From the NCBI GenBank assembly GCA_977006965.1, contig OZ345352.1:3286001-3350000 (forward strand): a DNA stretch of 64,000 nt, written 5' to 3'. How positions within the stretch are numbered: position 1 is the stretch's first letter; every line of letters starts with the position of its first letter. A program made the position numbers and the translations under genes. The notes beneath the pieces are model-generated. The model was not told the origin of the DNA and did no database searches. It was given only the letters and a program-made list of their open reading frames with translations. The stretch is from Phymatolithon calcareum (taxonomy: Eukaryota; Rhodophyta; Florideophyceae; Hapalidiales). Of the stretch, positions 52,186 through 63,042 are shown in pieces.

Positions 52186-55146
52186 TCAAGCGCTGAGCTG
52201 CTACTCGGGTGAGAGGTGAGAGAGAATTTTCACCCAGGTATGCTGACGACTTGTTGGCATGCTCGTTTTGAACTCCGCGTGTGATCATTCTACGACTCGT
52301 CAAATTTGAATGGACAGAACTTAAAATACAACAGGGCAGGAAACAATTCATGTGCCCAATGAGATCGTCATGAGAAACACGTATGCAAGTTCCAAAAAAG
52401 TTAACGATTGGGCCTATTTTTAGGCTCTTTCATTAACTCGACTGCCCAATCATATTGCGGCAAGAGACTCATTGGATGGATTATGAATACTGTACACGAC
52501 TACAGCAGCATCAGCGTTTACAGTATGCAGCTGCTATCATACTGTAGTCGTGTATGCATTTTTGCATGCAGACGGTTAAAATCTGCCGTATGATACTGTA
52601 TCAAGGGTCTGACCGCCTTCTGCCGAGCTCTCTCGTGCAGGAATAAATCTGCAACTGCGGCGGTCCACAGAGGACGCAATTTCATGCATGATGCCGTTCG
52701 ATGATTCAATTTTCATGCATTCAAGCGGCCCGTCTGTACCACCATTGCGCCACCGGTGTAGAGTTTCTCGGATATTCAGTGCTGGGAATGCGCAAGCGCC
52801 CTGTTAAAGGCTATTGTGGAAGGGAGGAGACTTGAACAAGGGGCAATATGCCTTAGAGACGATGTTCTTCGGGCGACACCTCCAATGCGTACGTGCTTAT
52901 GGGGCGATTCATGGTGAAGAAATGAGATGCAATTCGAGCTTTTGTTTGATCCGGCTTGCATAGTTTACTGAGAGCGGCATATACCCTAGCCGGACTTTGG
53001 TAGGGACCTTCTGGATTTGGCACATGGAGTGTAGGTTTCCGTTCACCGTATGTGCGCAGTTGCTTTATGTTGCCACTGATTCTTGAGGCTGTGAGAGGGG
53101 CCTTCTTGAGAATTCATCAAAATCGCGGCATTGACCCAGTCAAAAAAGTCCTCATTACCAGTCATTATTTCGTGGACTGGTGACAAGGACGCGGCATTGG
53201 TTTTCAGTGGCTGAGTGTTGATTGCAACCTTTCGCTTCAGATGTTTTTGCACACTTTTGAGCAAAAACTTGAAACATCACTAAAAGTTTGGTTGAAAAGC
53301 AATTCCACTTCCGAAAACTAAAAATCGTTATGAGAAAGAATGTCCCATAGATGAGCACATCAGCCACGCCGAACCTATGCCGCGTCCTCATTACCAGTGA
53401 AAATATTTGGGACTGGATTTGAGGACTTTTCCAGACTGGTACTGGGGACGCAAAAATCGAATTATCAAGAAGGTCCCTCTGTGAGCAAGTTTGCGATCTG
53501 TACGATACTCATCCGTAGCGACTCGACAAGACACAATCGACAGTCACCAAGTTGCGGTTGATAATTGCGACTACATGGCACTCCCGCGACTGTTTCATGC
53601 AATAGCGACGAGAGTAGAGCATGGCAAGTGTCGTTTCGATTAGGGTCGCTATCGGTCGGCGTCGGCACGCCGTTAAATCATATGAAGTCAACCATTTTCG
53701 ATGTGGGCTCACCGTTTCATCATGATTTGGCCTGCTCATCACCTGCACCCAGCCTTAGGCGTCGGAGACCGCAGTCCGATGGTGTGATGATGTGAGTGCT
53801 CAAGGAACATTTGGCGCCGACTAGAGAAGGAGTTAGAGGCTGCAGGAAGGGAAGAAGTCGTGGGCGAACTGATCATGGCGAAGAAGTTGCAGAAGGAGCA
53901 GGGAATAGAAACAAGACCGACCAAGAGATTTCTCCTGGAACAATGGGATAAAGCAACAGGAAGACATTTTATCCTCTCCGCGGCGACTTAGATACACGGA
54001 GCGCGCATGCTTATGCGGGGCTATCGTAGAAAACTATGCGCTTCATGATTTTTGCAAGATTCCCTCTGAATCTGACTCTACTGGAAGAAGACCTGGGACG
54101 ACTGGGAAGTTGCTGTACGACTACAATGAAACAAGTAACACTGACACGAAAGTGCACAAGCTATGCAACAAGAACGAAAAGTCGGTCGGGCGACGAACAT
54201 AATGCTGAAGCATACGGAGTGCGGGCGAGCTTTTGGTACTGAGGCAATAGGAGTATAAATGGAAGTGAGGTGGAATTTAACCTCTAATTGGGTGGCCTGC
54301 CACCTCCTGAGTGCTAAAATACCTCAAGTGCTCAATATATCTGGCAATGTCGATCGGAACGACATGGTATGTCAATGGAGGCTCGTTGCTGATGCTGCAA
54401 GCATGCCGTTAATAATTCCACATTTGCCATACCTCTTGAAGTCGGCTTTGCATATGAATGATGAGGAGATGCGTGTGGATGACAACATTCCCCATAATTC
54501 AGTGTGTAACTGCGCGAACCGTTCTGTTTTTTAAAGAGTGTTATACGATTGCATGCATAACTTAGTAGTAGCTACAGTTGAAGACTAACGATATACGTGA
54601 ACAAGCCTGAAGAGCGAGTGTATGTGCAGAGGTTATGCGCATCACGTCTGCTTCGCCGAGCGCGCTCATTACTGAAGGCCCTGTCTGCAGGTTTCATTGC
54701 TGTGAATTCGGCACAAGCAGAAAAAATCAAAGACTCCAGTACGTCCGACCTCCGAAAGAGATCTCGAGGCGAATCAATTTGCATAGTTCCTGTGCGCCGT
54801 ACAGTCTTTCGACCCTTGGCGCGGGGGAGTGATTACGGATGTCCCCAATCTTCCGTGCGAAGGTGCGTGAGCGAGCGAGTTAAAAGGCAGACATGGTCGG
54901 CCTTGCAGACCCTCTGTCCGCGCGGAGGACATTGCGACTTGTCCTTTCATTCAATCGCCAAATTACGGCGGGAGTTTAAAACCGTCCGCATTTTCCTTGT
55001 CGGCATACAAGGCCTGTAGAGTACGGATGTCAGGCACAAGTATTGACGCAAATTACTTTTCCATGGATGAGGGATCGATCACGAAGTATAAAATTTATAT
55101 TTATTATTATATGACTTTATCGTACTTTGCCGAATGGAGCATGCGT
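52186..55146. other. No supported gene
   Basis: Many short frames; the longest, 54597-55019 (+, 140 codons), is unrecognised and arginine-rich in a way typical of chance frames. A small imperfect hairpin lies at 52494-52553. I saw no transposon ends. Confidence 0.35.
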
Positions 55147-55190
55147 CTGGCTGGCTGGCTGGCTGGCTGCCTGCCTGCCTGCCTGCCTGC
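55147..55190. repeat. Tetranucleotide microsatellite (CTGG)n / (CTGC)n
   Basis: About five CTGG units followed by about six CTGC units on the plus strand, interrupted by no other base. Confidence 0.9.
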
Positions 55191-55980
55191 ACTGTGCAGC
55201 AGCTGTGGTAGCCGATGCAAGAAGTGCATAGCTTTGTGAGCGCCGACAATTTGGGCAACTCCGAAAATACTGTAACAAAATGACACAAAAGTCGCTCAAG
55301 CCATTGGGGAACGATTCTGACACGCCAGGTGAGGGCTTTGCAGCTTTTTAAAGCTTCGTAGCATAAACAAATCACATAATATGTCATTTGAGATCGAATC
55401 TGTTTTGAGAATTTCCCTCTTCTCAAATGACTACGTTTTGTACAACGTAACTACAGCAGTTGAACTTTAAGTCCTGCAAGCCTCAATCGCATACTCTCGT
55501 GAACTCACAAGAGCGCACACTCCGCCGCGACGCAGAAACAAACAAGAATAAGGAGAAAAACAAGTTGAATCAATCAACTTGAATCTGATTTGAATTTGAA
55601 ATACCCCCCTTTTCTCCAACTCTGTCTCTACGGATCCAATCACGATTGAAGCGCAAAATTAGAATTCCGTCTGTGTGGCCTACATATTAGCGCTACAGCG
55701 AGCCTATCAAAACAACCCCTTTGTTCTCATTGATCTCTCATCAAATGCGCCATGTCCAGTCCAGCTATTCCCAAACCGGAAATATTAACTGATGATTATG
55801 TCCCTGAGGTTGAGTGGGACTTGGGCCCAAGGGGAAGGAGCACAGCCACCTTTTTTTTCGCGCACGAATATCAACGCGCTCGCGCGCGAATCATATCCGC
55901 TCTGGTATTCGTGCGAGGCTCGTCGCAAGCGGCGCTGTCACACTCCTCGTCGACCGCGGCCGCGCGCAGAAGTGCACGCA
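55191..55980. other. Upstream region and 5' end of the SET gene
   Basis: There is no separate gene. The SET frame stays open back to an ATG at 55792, but the intervening codons look non-coding. I could not place a TATA box with confidence. Confidence 0.4.
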
Positions 55981-58212
55981 ATGGTCGTCATCGAGCCAGA
56001 GATCACCTCCATCTCCTCCTCCTCTTTGCCTTCCCCGCGCGCGAACGCAAGCTCGGCATTCTCCAAGGCCGCTGCTGGCGACCACCAAGAGCGCGACATC
56101 GCAGCAGTTGAAGACACTCACACACCGCCAACACAGTATCGCCGAAGCAAGCGCCAGCGAGTCTCGCGTTCCGTCGTGGAGGGCACTACTGCCCTTCCGC
56201 CCATTCGTCCGCCGCGTCTTCCCCACGTATCCTCTGCCCCCACCACGGGCCTCACTGCCGCGGCTCCGTCGCCCATCTTCGCGCCTGCCGCACCGTCCGC
56301 GGCATCCACGTCCGCCGCTTCCACGTCCATTGTGTCCAGTTCGTTCCCCCCCTCCCGCGACGCCGCTGACGGCGATGACACCAACGGAAGCGCCGCGCAT
56401 CCTTCTTCTCCGCCCCCTGCGAAGGCACTCGTGGCCGCGAACAACGCCTTTCAGAAGATTGTGCCCGTGTGCAACCGGGAAAGGATTTTGTGGACGAAGA
56501 CGAAGGGACATCCGTTCTGGCCTACGCAGATTGTCCGTTTTGACAGCGATCTCAGGCATGATCCTAGGTTCATCACAGCGTTGAAGTTCAAGAGGAAGAC
56601 GGATGATGTGTGCGTCATGTATTTTGGAACCTGTCAGGTTGCGTGGATTGGCAAGGCGAAGGCGACTATCACATGGCAGGAAGGTCTCAACCGTCGTTTA
56701 CATCTCGCGCTCAAGCAGCGTTCGGCGTACAAGACTGCACTTGATGAGGTGCTCGCTTTCTGCTCGAAGCAGAGGCGATACCCTCGCACTTGGTGGTGCG
56801 AGCCGAAGCATATGGCGCTCGCGTCGGAGCTTTCGGATGTGTGGGGAAGGGCGGATTTTGAAACTATGTGCAAGACGCAGCTGGATATTGCGCAGAGTGA
56901 ACGCGTTTGCTGGGTTAAACTTCGCGGCCATCCTCACTGGCCGGCTCAAGTTCTTCTTCATGACGCTGCCAGGGAATTCTTTCCTAATCTTCCATCGGAA
57001 TCTGACTTGGATGGCAGTATGCCGCACCAATGGCCGTGTATGTTTTTCGGCACTGGTGATGTCGCACTGGTTTATAGTAACGGTATTACACCGTTTGCTA
57101 CTGGGATTCAGAAGAAGTTTATTGCTGTATGCAAACGATACGATTTCTTTATCTCGCTGGGAGACGTTTGGGGCTACTTGCAGAAGAAGAGGGTTTGGCC
57201 ATCCGGTGTCATCAGTGGTCGTCCTTGGTGGAATCAACCGGTTCTCGACTCTGATTCGTCCTCGCTACCGTTGGAGATTGAGGGCAAACCGAAATATGAA
57301 ACCATTCGTCGTAGTGTGTATGCGGCCAAAGTTGGGAGACCTTCCAATGCTTCCATTGAAGAGGCTGTTTGCTGTAACTGCAAACCGACAAAGGATGATC
57401 TTCCTGGAACGATGTATTGCAAGGATGATAATTGTCTCAATGTTGCCAGTCGCTTCTGGTGCGATCCCAAAAACTGTCCCGCCGGTGAACGATGTGCCAA
57501 TGTTCCGTTCTTCAAGCGCAGAAGTCCACGACTGGCTCCTTTCTACACATCGGATGAGCGCGGTTGGGGTCTGCGTGTGGATGAAGATGTGCGTCGAGGG
57601 GAATTCATTATCGGTTATGTGGGTGAAATTCTTGACTTGAAGGAACTTGAACGGCGTCTTGATGAAGCTCAACGTAAGGGGATGAGGAAGAATTATATTA
57701 TGGATCTTGGAAAGGAACAGTTTGTGGATGCTGAACGACGGGGAAATAAGTCGAGATTCATCAATTCAAGTTGTGATCCTAATTGTGACGCTCAAAAGTG
57801 GATGGATACGGCACAAAGGCAAACTCATGTGGGCATTTTTGCACTGCAGGATATTAAGGCCGGATCGGAAATTACATTCAACTATTTTCAAGACTTCGTC
57901 TTGACTGGCAAACAAGATGACATGAATTTTGAGTGCCGATGTGGGGCAGATACTTGCTGCATGATCAATCCGGAGGACAGAGATTGGATTATGAAGACTA
58001 TTGGAAGAAGAATCAATGTCAAGTGGGATGATGGATGGTACCTTGGTACCGTTGAGAGCTACAGCGCAGAGAAGAAAAAGTTCAAGATTGCCTACGATGA
58101 TGGCGATGTCGAGCATCTTGCGCTTGGACTTGCTATTAAGCAGGGCGGCAAGAAAGGTGGAATTAAATTCAGATTTCTCAAACGTGAGGATCAGCAGGAT
58201 AGTGGAGATTGA
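55981..58212 (+). CDS. PWWP-PWWP-AWS-SET-postSET-Tudor-like histone methyltransferase
   Basis: 743 residues from the ATG at 55981 (MVVIEPEITSIS), chosen for its purine at -3 and G at +4 and because the 63 codons upstream look non-coding; the frame remains open to 55792. Residues 1-165 are Ser/Pro/Ala-rich and disordered. PWWP 1 (about 167-262) starts ERILWTKTKGHPFWP; PWWP 2 (307-400) starts ERVCWVKLRGHPHWP. Both would read methylated histone tails or DNA. A Cys-rich AWS-like segment (464-512) precedes SET (520-645), with ERGWGLRVDEDVRRGEFIIG, SRFINSSCDPNC and SEITFNYF. Post-SET is CRCGADTC (652-659). A Tudor-like end (about 672-730) reads INVKWDDGWYLGTVESYS and AYDDGDVEHLAL. AWS-SET-postSET with a QKW motif after the Cys resembles the ASH1/NSD/SETD2 (H3K36) group. 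Oddity: the near-invariant His of NHSC is Ser596, which may weaken catalysis. The protein is nuclear by inference. Confidence 0.93.
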   Translation: MVVIEPEITSISSSSLPSPRANASSAFSKAAAGDHQERDIAAVEDTHTPPTQYRRSKRQRVSRSVVEGTTALPPIRPPRLPHVSSAPTTGLTAAAPSPIFAPAAPSAASTSAASTSIVSSSFPPSRDAADGDDTNGSAAHPSSPPPAKALVAANNAFQKIVPVCNRERILWTKTKGHPFWPTQIVRFDSDLRHDPRFITALKFKRKTDDVCVMYFGTCQVAWIGKAKATITWQEGLNRRLHLALKQRSAYKTALDEVLAFCSKQRRYPRTWWCEPKHMALASELSDVWGRADFETMCKTQLDIAQSERVCWVKLRGHPHWPAQVLLHDAAREFFPNLPSESDLDGSMPHQWPCMFFGTGDVALVYSNGITPFATGIQKKFIAVCKRYDFFISLGDVWGYLQKKRVWPSGVISGRPWWNQPVLDSDSSSLPLEIEGKPKYETIRRSVYAAKVGRPSNASIEEAVCCNCKPTKDDLPGTMYCKDDNCLNVASRFWCDPKNCPAGERCANVPFFKRRSPRLAPFYTSDERGWGLRVDEDVRRGEFIIGYVGEILDLKELERRLDEAQRKGMRKNYIMDLGKEQFVDAERRGNKSRFINSSCDPNCDAQKWMDTAQRQTHVGIFALQDIKAGSEITFNYFQDFVLTGKQDDMNFECRCGADTCCMINPEDRDWIMKTIGRRINVKWDDGWYLGTVESYSAEKKKFKIAYDDGDVEHLALGLAIKQGGKKGGIKFRFLKREDQQDSGD

Positions 58213-58816
58213 GTTTTTGAGATTGGCACGATCTTAGGGTGCGGCAAAAATAGATTCGATAGCATTTGACATCTGTACCGTCCTTTCGAAACAAAACTTA
58301 CTATTCACTTTACATTGTTCGTCCTCCCTCGGGTCGGTTTTTCTTGTTTCTAGAATTGCACCACCATGACCCTGTACTTGCGCCTCACCTCGAGACGGCA
58401 CCGGACACGCGCCATCGAATGGGATTTTACATTCGACTTTTTCCGTCCATATGGGGCGGACGGACAGGCAAATTTCTGAAGTGTGGTATCGACGACGTCA
58501 TCATCTCCTCCTGGAAAGACAATTTCTCAACAGAGGACTCTTTCTATACTAAACGTGCAGTCGACGAACTCCTGATAATGGTACAACGTCAATTCACATC
58601 ATTAGTTGGGAAACGGTAATCTCGGAAGACAGTGGAACAAGTTTTCTCCTAAAGGTCCTCTAGGAGATTAGAGGCTGCTTTTTCTGGACCACCGGTTCGT
58701 GTTGCAGCCGGAAACATACTCTCTTCATTGGACACAGCAAAGAGCCAAACTTTTCTGGCACTTGGGTGCTCTCACAGTCGTCAGCAGTTGCGTTTGTTGC
58801 TTTTCTATCTATTTCT
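58213..58816. other. 3' flank of the SET gene
   Basis: 58266-58619 (+) is open (117 codons) but unlike a known protein and probably lies in the 3' UTR. I see no canonical AATAAA in the first 200 bases after the stop. Confidence 0.35.
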
Positions 58817-58828
58817 TCGTCTAACGCA

Positions 58829-58956
58829 CATCGTGTTACACCAACAAAAAAGAAACTCTTCTTTAGACATAATGCAGTCGAAACCTCTTGCCACTGGGAG
58901 TTGCCCTAAGCGTCAGCAGTTGCGTTAGTAAACTTTAAATAAAAATCTACCTTTTG
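58829..58956 (+). mobile_element. R1 copy, 128 bp, 12-bp TSD
   Basis: Exact repeats TCGTCTAACGCA at 58817-58828 and 58957-58968. The sense strand ends with the R1 block CGTCAGCAGTTGCGTTAGTA and TTTAAATAAAAATCTACC. Confidence 0.9.
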
Positions 58957-58968
58957 TCGTCTAACGCA

Positions 58969-59420
58969 GTGCTTCAAGCTACATTGCACTTTAATGTAAT
59001 GATCATGGAAAAGTCTCCTCTGCTTTGTGCATAGCACAAGCCATCTCTTGGTTCGATGCGTGCAGTGCTAAGTGTGCGCGCAGCTAGGATGTCTGACAGA
59101 GCTCACACGCGTGCAGGCGTTTTCATGTACAACTATAGCATACAAAAAGCAATTCAGTATCCTTCAGTCGAGTGTTTCAAGAAGTTGCCCATGATGTGGG
59201 AAATGCATGCAGATCTCACGCACCTTTAAACGGACCCAGAGAGACAGGCCCGCCTCCGATAACAGGGGATTTTTGGAAGCTCCTGCAGCATCTCAAGGCC
59301 GTTCCAGACTTCCATGCCAATGCACGCGACTGTCATGACTCCAGCTTCGTATCACAGTGTGGGGCGTGCACAGACGACGAGCAGAGAATAATGTGCTCGT
59401 ATGATAAGCAAACCAATGGA
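58969..59420. other. No supported gene
   Basis: Short frames; nothing recognised. Confidence 0.4.
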
Positions 59421-59600
59421 GATTTTTTAACTTTTTTTTTAAAAAAGTTACCAACGCATCAGCAGACGCTGGGGGGCAACTTTGCAATTTCCCGACTTAC
59501 GTCTGGAATGATATGCGGCTAGAAGTTGCGACCCAGTATGGTCGGGTACTAAAACCTGCCTCTGGTCCTTCTCAATTAAGGGAGGAGGAATAAGGAAGAT
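59421..59600 (-). mobile_element. Divergent R1-tailed fragment
   Basis: The plus strand carries GTTACCAACGCATCAGCAGA and GGGCAACTTTGCAATTTCCC, the R1 3' block, followed by a body that differs from the other copies apart from a shared CCTCTGGTC motif. No TSD was identified. Confidence 0.55.
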
Positions 59601-59861
59601 GAGAATGGGGGCGGCTATGGTTGTACGCCGACATCGGCGACAAGCACTCGGGGATACTGAAATCTCACAGTAGAATACATTCTTGCTCCTTTTTCCAGTG
59701 TGTTTCATGGCTCAGCTTGTAACACAGAAAAATGAAGAAAAACGAGAAGCGAGAAACCCGTGCCAAGAGCCATTGCACCTGGCGAGCCTCTGCTCAGGAA
59801 CAAGCACAAGTGAGCCACGTTAATTGTGACGAAAAACAACACAAATGGTAGGGGGGGATAT

Positions 59862-60940
59862 GTAATGATTTATTTAAAAGCTCCCAACTGGATTTTTGAT
59901 GATTTTATTTTGAGAGCTCCCAAAGCTTCACCTTGGAGTAACGGGGCAGCTCTTGCGATATTCTCTAAGCTAAAGTCCCCTGGATACTCAGCACGTTCTT
60001 CATTCGAAATTCTCTCCGAACAAGAGCTAAGCTCCCAACGCCTCACCTAGGAGTAACAGGGCTTGCTTTCCGAACCGTTTTCTATTGTAACACTGTCTGG
60101 TCACTCATGGCCTCCTTAATTCGGATTTCTCTACTAACAAGTGCATGAGTGAGTCGTTTACACTCATCTTCCACATCAGGGCCCACCTGCGCTGATGATA
60201 AAATGCATTGGAGCGCAACCAGTACAAATACCGCTGTGGTACCACAGTACTCATCCAGTATCGATTTTCTCCGCAATGGCGCTCTATTAAAAATCAGCCT
60301 CAGGCATCTCAGCCGTGTCGTAGAGGATCCTTGGTAGTTTGGTCGATTCAAAGGGAATCGCCAATGATCTTCCATTTTCTTCCTATGCCTATACTTCGAT
60401 AATTTCTCTTCTTCGGCTCTTCTTCGGCTCTTGTTCGATACTGCTTCCTGCTCCGCTTTTTGCAAAGCTTTTCTCAAGAAGTCGAATTCCTTGAGACACT
60501 CCACGTCCGTTCTTGCTTCCACTGTGTCCTCCTTTACCACAATATTCTTCTGTCTCTTCAAGGTGCTTTTTATGCCGTAGCAGGCACAGGGAGAACATTT
60601 CGCTTGATGGCTTCTTCTCATCTCTGGAGGTTCTAGTCGACACAGAACTCGCATTCGGCCGTGTTGGTGCTCCGCATACTTTCCGAAGACATTCTTGCAA
60701 AATAATCCTTCCGCAGATTCGATAGCCAAACACAATCGCTCTGTCATTGGCATGATATGTAGGGCATACTCCCATTTCGGCAACATTAGACCCTTGAAGA
60801 TTTTGATGCAGGTAGCGGGTTCGAATCCCCGAACGTTAACTCCGATCTTCCGTAGTTTGTGTATAGAACCAACAGCATTTCGTACTCTCGATAGAGCCAT
60901 GCCGTCTGTTACCCCCTTGTCGCTCATAGTTGTAGATTGC
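59862..60940 (-). mobile_element. LINE-D copy, 3' half, with stacked tails
   Basis: The LINE-D 3' end (plus strand GAGCTCCCAAAGCTTCACCT, TGGAGTAACGGGGCAGCTCT) appears at 59918-59960. A partial extra tail (TTATTTAAAAGCTCCCAACT) lies just before it at 59872, and another partial copy (AAGCTCCCAACGCCTCACCT) at 60027. The ORF2 C-terminus follows on the minus strand. An insert at about 60941-61535 separates it from further LINE-D sequence. Confidence 0.82.
60082..60927 (-). pseudogene. LINE-D ORF2 thumb and C-terminal domain, open 281 codons
   Basis: The frame reads MSDKGVTDGMALSRVRNAVG, MLPKWEYALHIMPMTERLCL, YAEHQHGRMRVLCRLEPPEM, a Lys/Glu-rich helix, then STTRLRCLRLIFNRAPLRRK and a closing VEDECKRLTHALVSREIRIK. 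The order matches 63204-63965 and the plus-strand piece 10380-10757. It contains no RT catalytic block. Its start is a break point, not a natural ATG. Confidence 0.82.
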
Positions 60941-61535
60941 GATATTCTGTTTCCCGAACTCCTCCGTTACTGGTCTGCAGTTGATGGACGTTTCCTTTCC
61001 TGCTTGTCGTGTGAAGCCACAGCAGCGCTCACAGGACGAATATCTATAACGTTCGGATCGCCTCTTCAGTACGGGTGCTTCTCTCAAGCGCCTATAGTGG
61101 AGGTGCTCCTCATGTGCGGACTGTACTTGTGCCGAATTCGAGTTCCGTCTCGTTAGTGTTACTGTCCTTTCTCATTCCTCGTCGCTGCACGATTTACCGG
61201 CCAGTAGTTTATATTTTCTCCGTCGTGGGCCGTGTTAGCTTGGTAAGCTATCTGATCTCCCCATGTAGGTCCCCGCTTACTTACCCACGGTAGGTCATCT
61301 ACAATGTAGTATGTTGTCTCTGTTTAGTACTTAGGCTCTTCGAGCAACCTCAGAAGGTGCGGGGATCGATCATCGAATCAAGTATCATCGATCGGCTGTC
61401 TACCATCGAGTATCTACGATAGACTATCGATATCGATTAACGACCAAGTAAACCTCTTCATTCAACCCCACAGATCTGAGCTGTCATTGTTGGACCACAC
61501 ACATCCGGCCATTCCCATGGCGGCCCCTGGCATGA
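60941..61535. other. About 0.6-kb insert inside LINE-D, unidentified
   Basis: LINE-D sequence stops at about 60940 and resumes at about 61536, so this is an insertion or rearrangement. It has no clear frame. Between 61367 and 61440 there is a cluster of ATCGAT/ATCATCGA/CGATAG motifs. I found no TSD. Confidence 0.45.
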
Positions 61536-61900
61536 CCGGTTCTACAATACTTACCCCAAGATAGGATATGTTCCAGGCTTGATGCAGCTCTCGCCTCGCA
61601 AAGAAGAAAGTTTGTTTCGCGAGACCTTTGTACTTGTGAACCTCGCTGTTTCCCGGTTTTCTGTTCCATTTCATACCATTTTCCTTTGCCCAAGTCGTCG
61701 CTATGTCAAGTAACTTTTGCATTCCCTTCCCATTCTTGGCCTGAAGTTGGACATCGTCAGCAAAGAGTTGTGCTCTCAGAAATGTTATCAGAGGCATTGG
61801 AAACCGCTTCAGCAAATGTATCCATGAATATATTGTAGAGGCGCGGACAAAGCGGAGACCTTTGAGGAACTCCCAGATCGACGATTCAACATGTTCTTGT
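61536..61900 (-). mobile_element. LINE-D RT palm fragment
   Basis: The minus strand reads LLDIATTWAKENGMKWNRKP and GNSEVHKYKGLAKQTFFFAR, matching the plus-strand 9912-10337 frame. Upstream of it (61780-61880) degenerate sequence encodes RLYNIFMDTFAEAVSN after PQRSPL-like DNA. The FADD region at about 61765 is damaged (frameshift). Confidence 0.75.
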
Positions 61901-62230
61901 CTCATCTCCCGCCGACGTGAACAAGTGGTAGAAGCCACCAACGCCAGCGCTGTCCGACAAAAGAACAGCTTCCCGTGCAGCGCGGTCCGAATTTCGTCAC
62001 TCTTTGGCGACATAATCGGCATTCAGTCGGTCTCCCCCCTTGAGTTCCACACTGTTTGAAGACAGTTTCGGTGCTACCGTCCCAAGCCTCTTGAATATTT
62101 TCGAAGTGTAACTTGGAAAATAACAAGTGACTGAAGAGAAGATCAGAGTTATTTGTCAAAAGGTCAATATATTGTGATCATTGTAACAAATTAAGTCTCA
62201 GTTTCCATTTTATGGGTCCTAGTGTCTATT
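61901..62230. other. No supported gene
   Basis: The open minus-strand frame 61902-62159 is unrecognised; the segment resembles no other part of the window. Confidence 0.35.
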
Positions 62231-62234
62231 TGGG

Positions 62235-63000
62235 GGAAATTGTAAGTTTTTATTTTAGAAGCCCTCAACGCCAGAGTCGCCGACACCAGAGCAGCTTCCC
62301 ATGTGCTACTTTCGCATTGTCTAAAAATATCGCATCACACTATCATTTCTTCCGTCATTATTTTCTCTAATTCTAATAGTCTGTCCATCGCCTGCATTGT
62401 CTCGCCCTCAGTCTCTCCGTTGAGTTGCTGTCGTGTGAGATTGCGCTGCAGGGTCTCAAGGCTCTTCTCAGCAACCTCGCCGAATTGTTCCACATAGGAA
62501 GAGGGTTTCCGTGGAGGGAAGCGTCCGAAGTACCATTTCACTGCCAACATTCTGTGCTTTCGCGATTTGATTAACACAGTCGGGGTGGCGCGCTCTTTCC
62601 TGTCCACCGGGATTTTTCGTTTCAATCCTTCCTCTGTTCGGCCCCAGGCTTCGCTAAGACGCAGTTTCTCTTCCTTGGGCGTCACCTTCCCTTGTTCCGC
62701 CCGGTCGATCTGCTCGCTGAACAGATCGTGATGTTTCATGTAGGAAATATCCCTTTCTGCGTAGCGAAGGTCTTCGGCTTTGCCTTCGTAATTTGGCTTT
62801 TTCTCGATTTCAAGTTTTTCCTTCAGTAGTCGCGCAGCAAAATGTTCGCCCAGCTGTGTCCTTCTGATTTCCGGGGGTGTGATTTTGCAGAGCGACCTCA
62901 TTCGGTTTTGGAGACGGAGTGCAAAGCGTCCTAGTATGACGGAGTAGAACAAACCTTCGGCCTGGTTGATTTGAACTCGGACAGATCTCGTCCACGGGGG
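62235..63000 (-). mobile_element. LINE-C copy 2, interrupted at 63000 by LINE-D
   Basis: The plus strand has the LINE-C tail TTTTTATTTTAGAAGCCCTC at 62247-62266, as at 11122-11141. ORF2 C-terminal sequence follows on the minus strand until the LINE-D tail begins. Confidence 0.85.
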
Positions 63001-63042
63001 GATATTTGATGATTTTATTTTTGAGAGCTCCCAAAGCCTCAC
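62335..63042 (-). pseudogene. LINE-C ORF2 C-terminal domain, open frame
   Basis: The frame is 235 codons. Its first 15 or so residues come from the adjacent LINE-D tail, and LINE-C protein starts at about PPWTRSVRVQINQAEGLFYS. It continues with LGRFALRLQNRMRSLCKITP, EIRRTQLGEHFAARLLKEKL, EGLKRKIPVDRKERATPTVL, KHRMLAVKWYFGRFPPRKPS and an acidic helix ending LEKIMTEEMIV. It is collinear with LINE-A 47798-48500, confirming that A and C are related. There is no RT catalytic block in this copy. Confidence 0.85.

Noticed and set aside
54597-55019. A 140-codon plus-strand frame
   Set aside because: Arg/Ser-rich without a domain, no supporting signals; likely chance.
56603-57640. A 345-codon plus-strand frame and several minus-strand frames over the SET gene
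   Set aside because: Shadows of the SET-domain frame, with no recognisable protein sequence.
58266-58619. A 117-codon gene just downstream of the SET gene
   Set aside because: No recognisable sequence, close to the SET stop codon; more likely 3' UTR or spacer.
61367-61440. Replication or binding-site cluster of ATCGAT motifs
   Set aside because: It lies inside an undefined insert in a dead LINE; nothing else supports a function.
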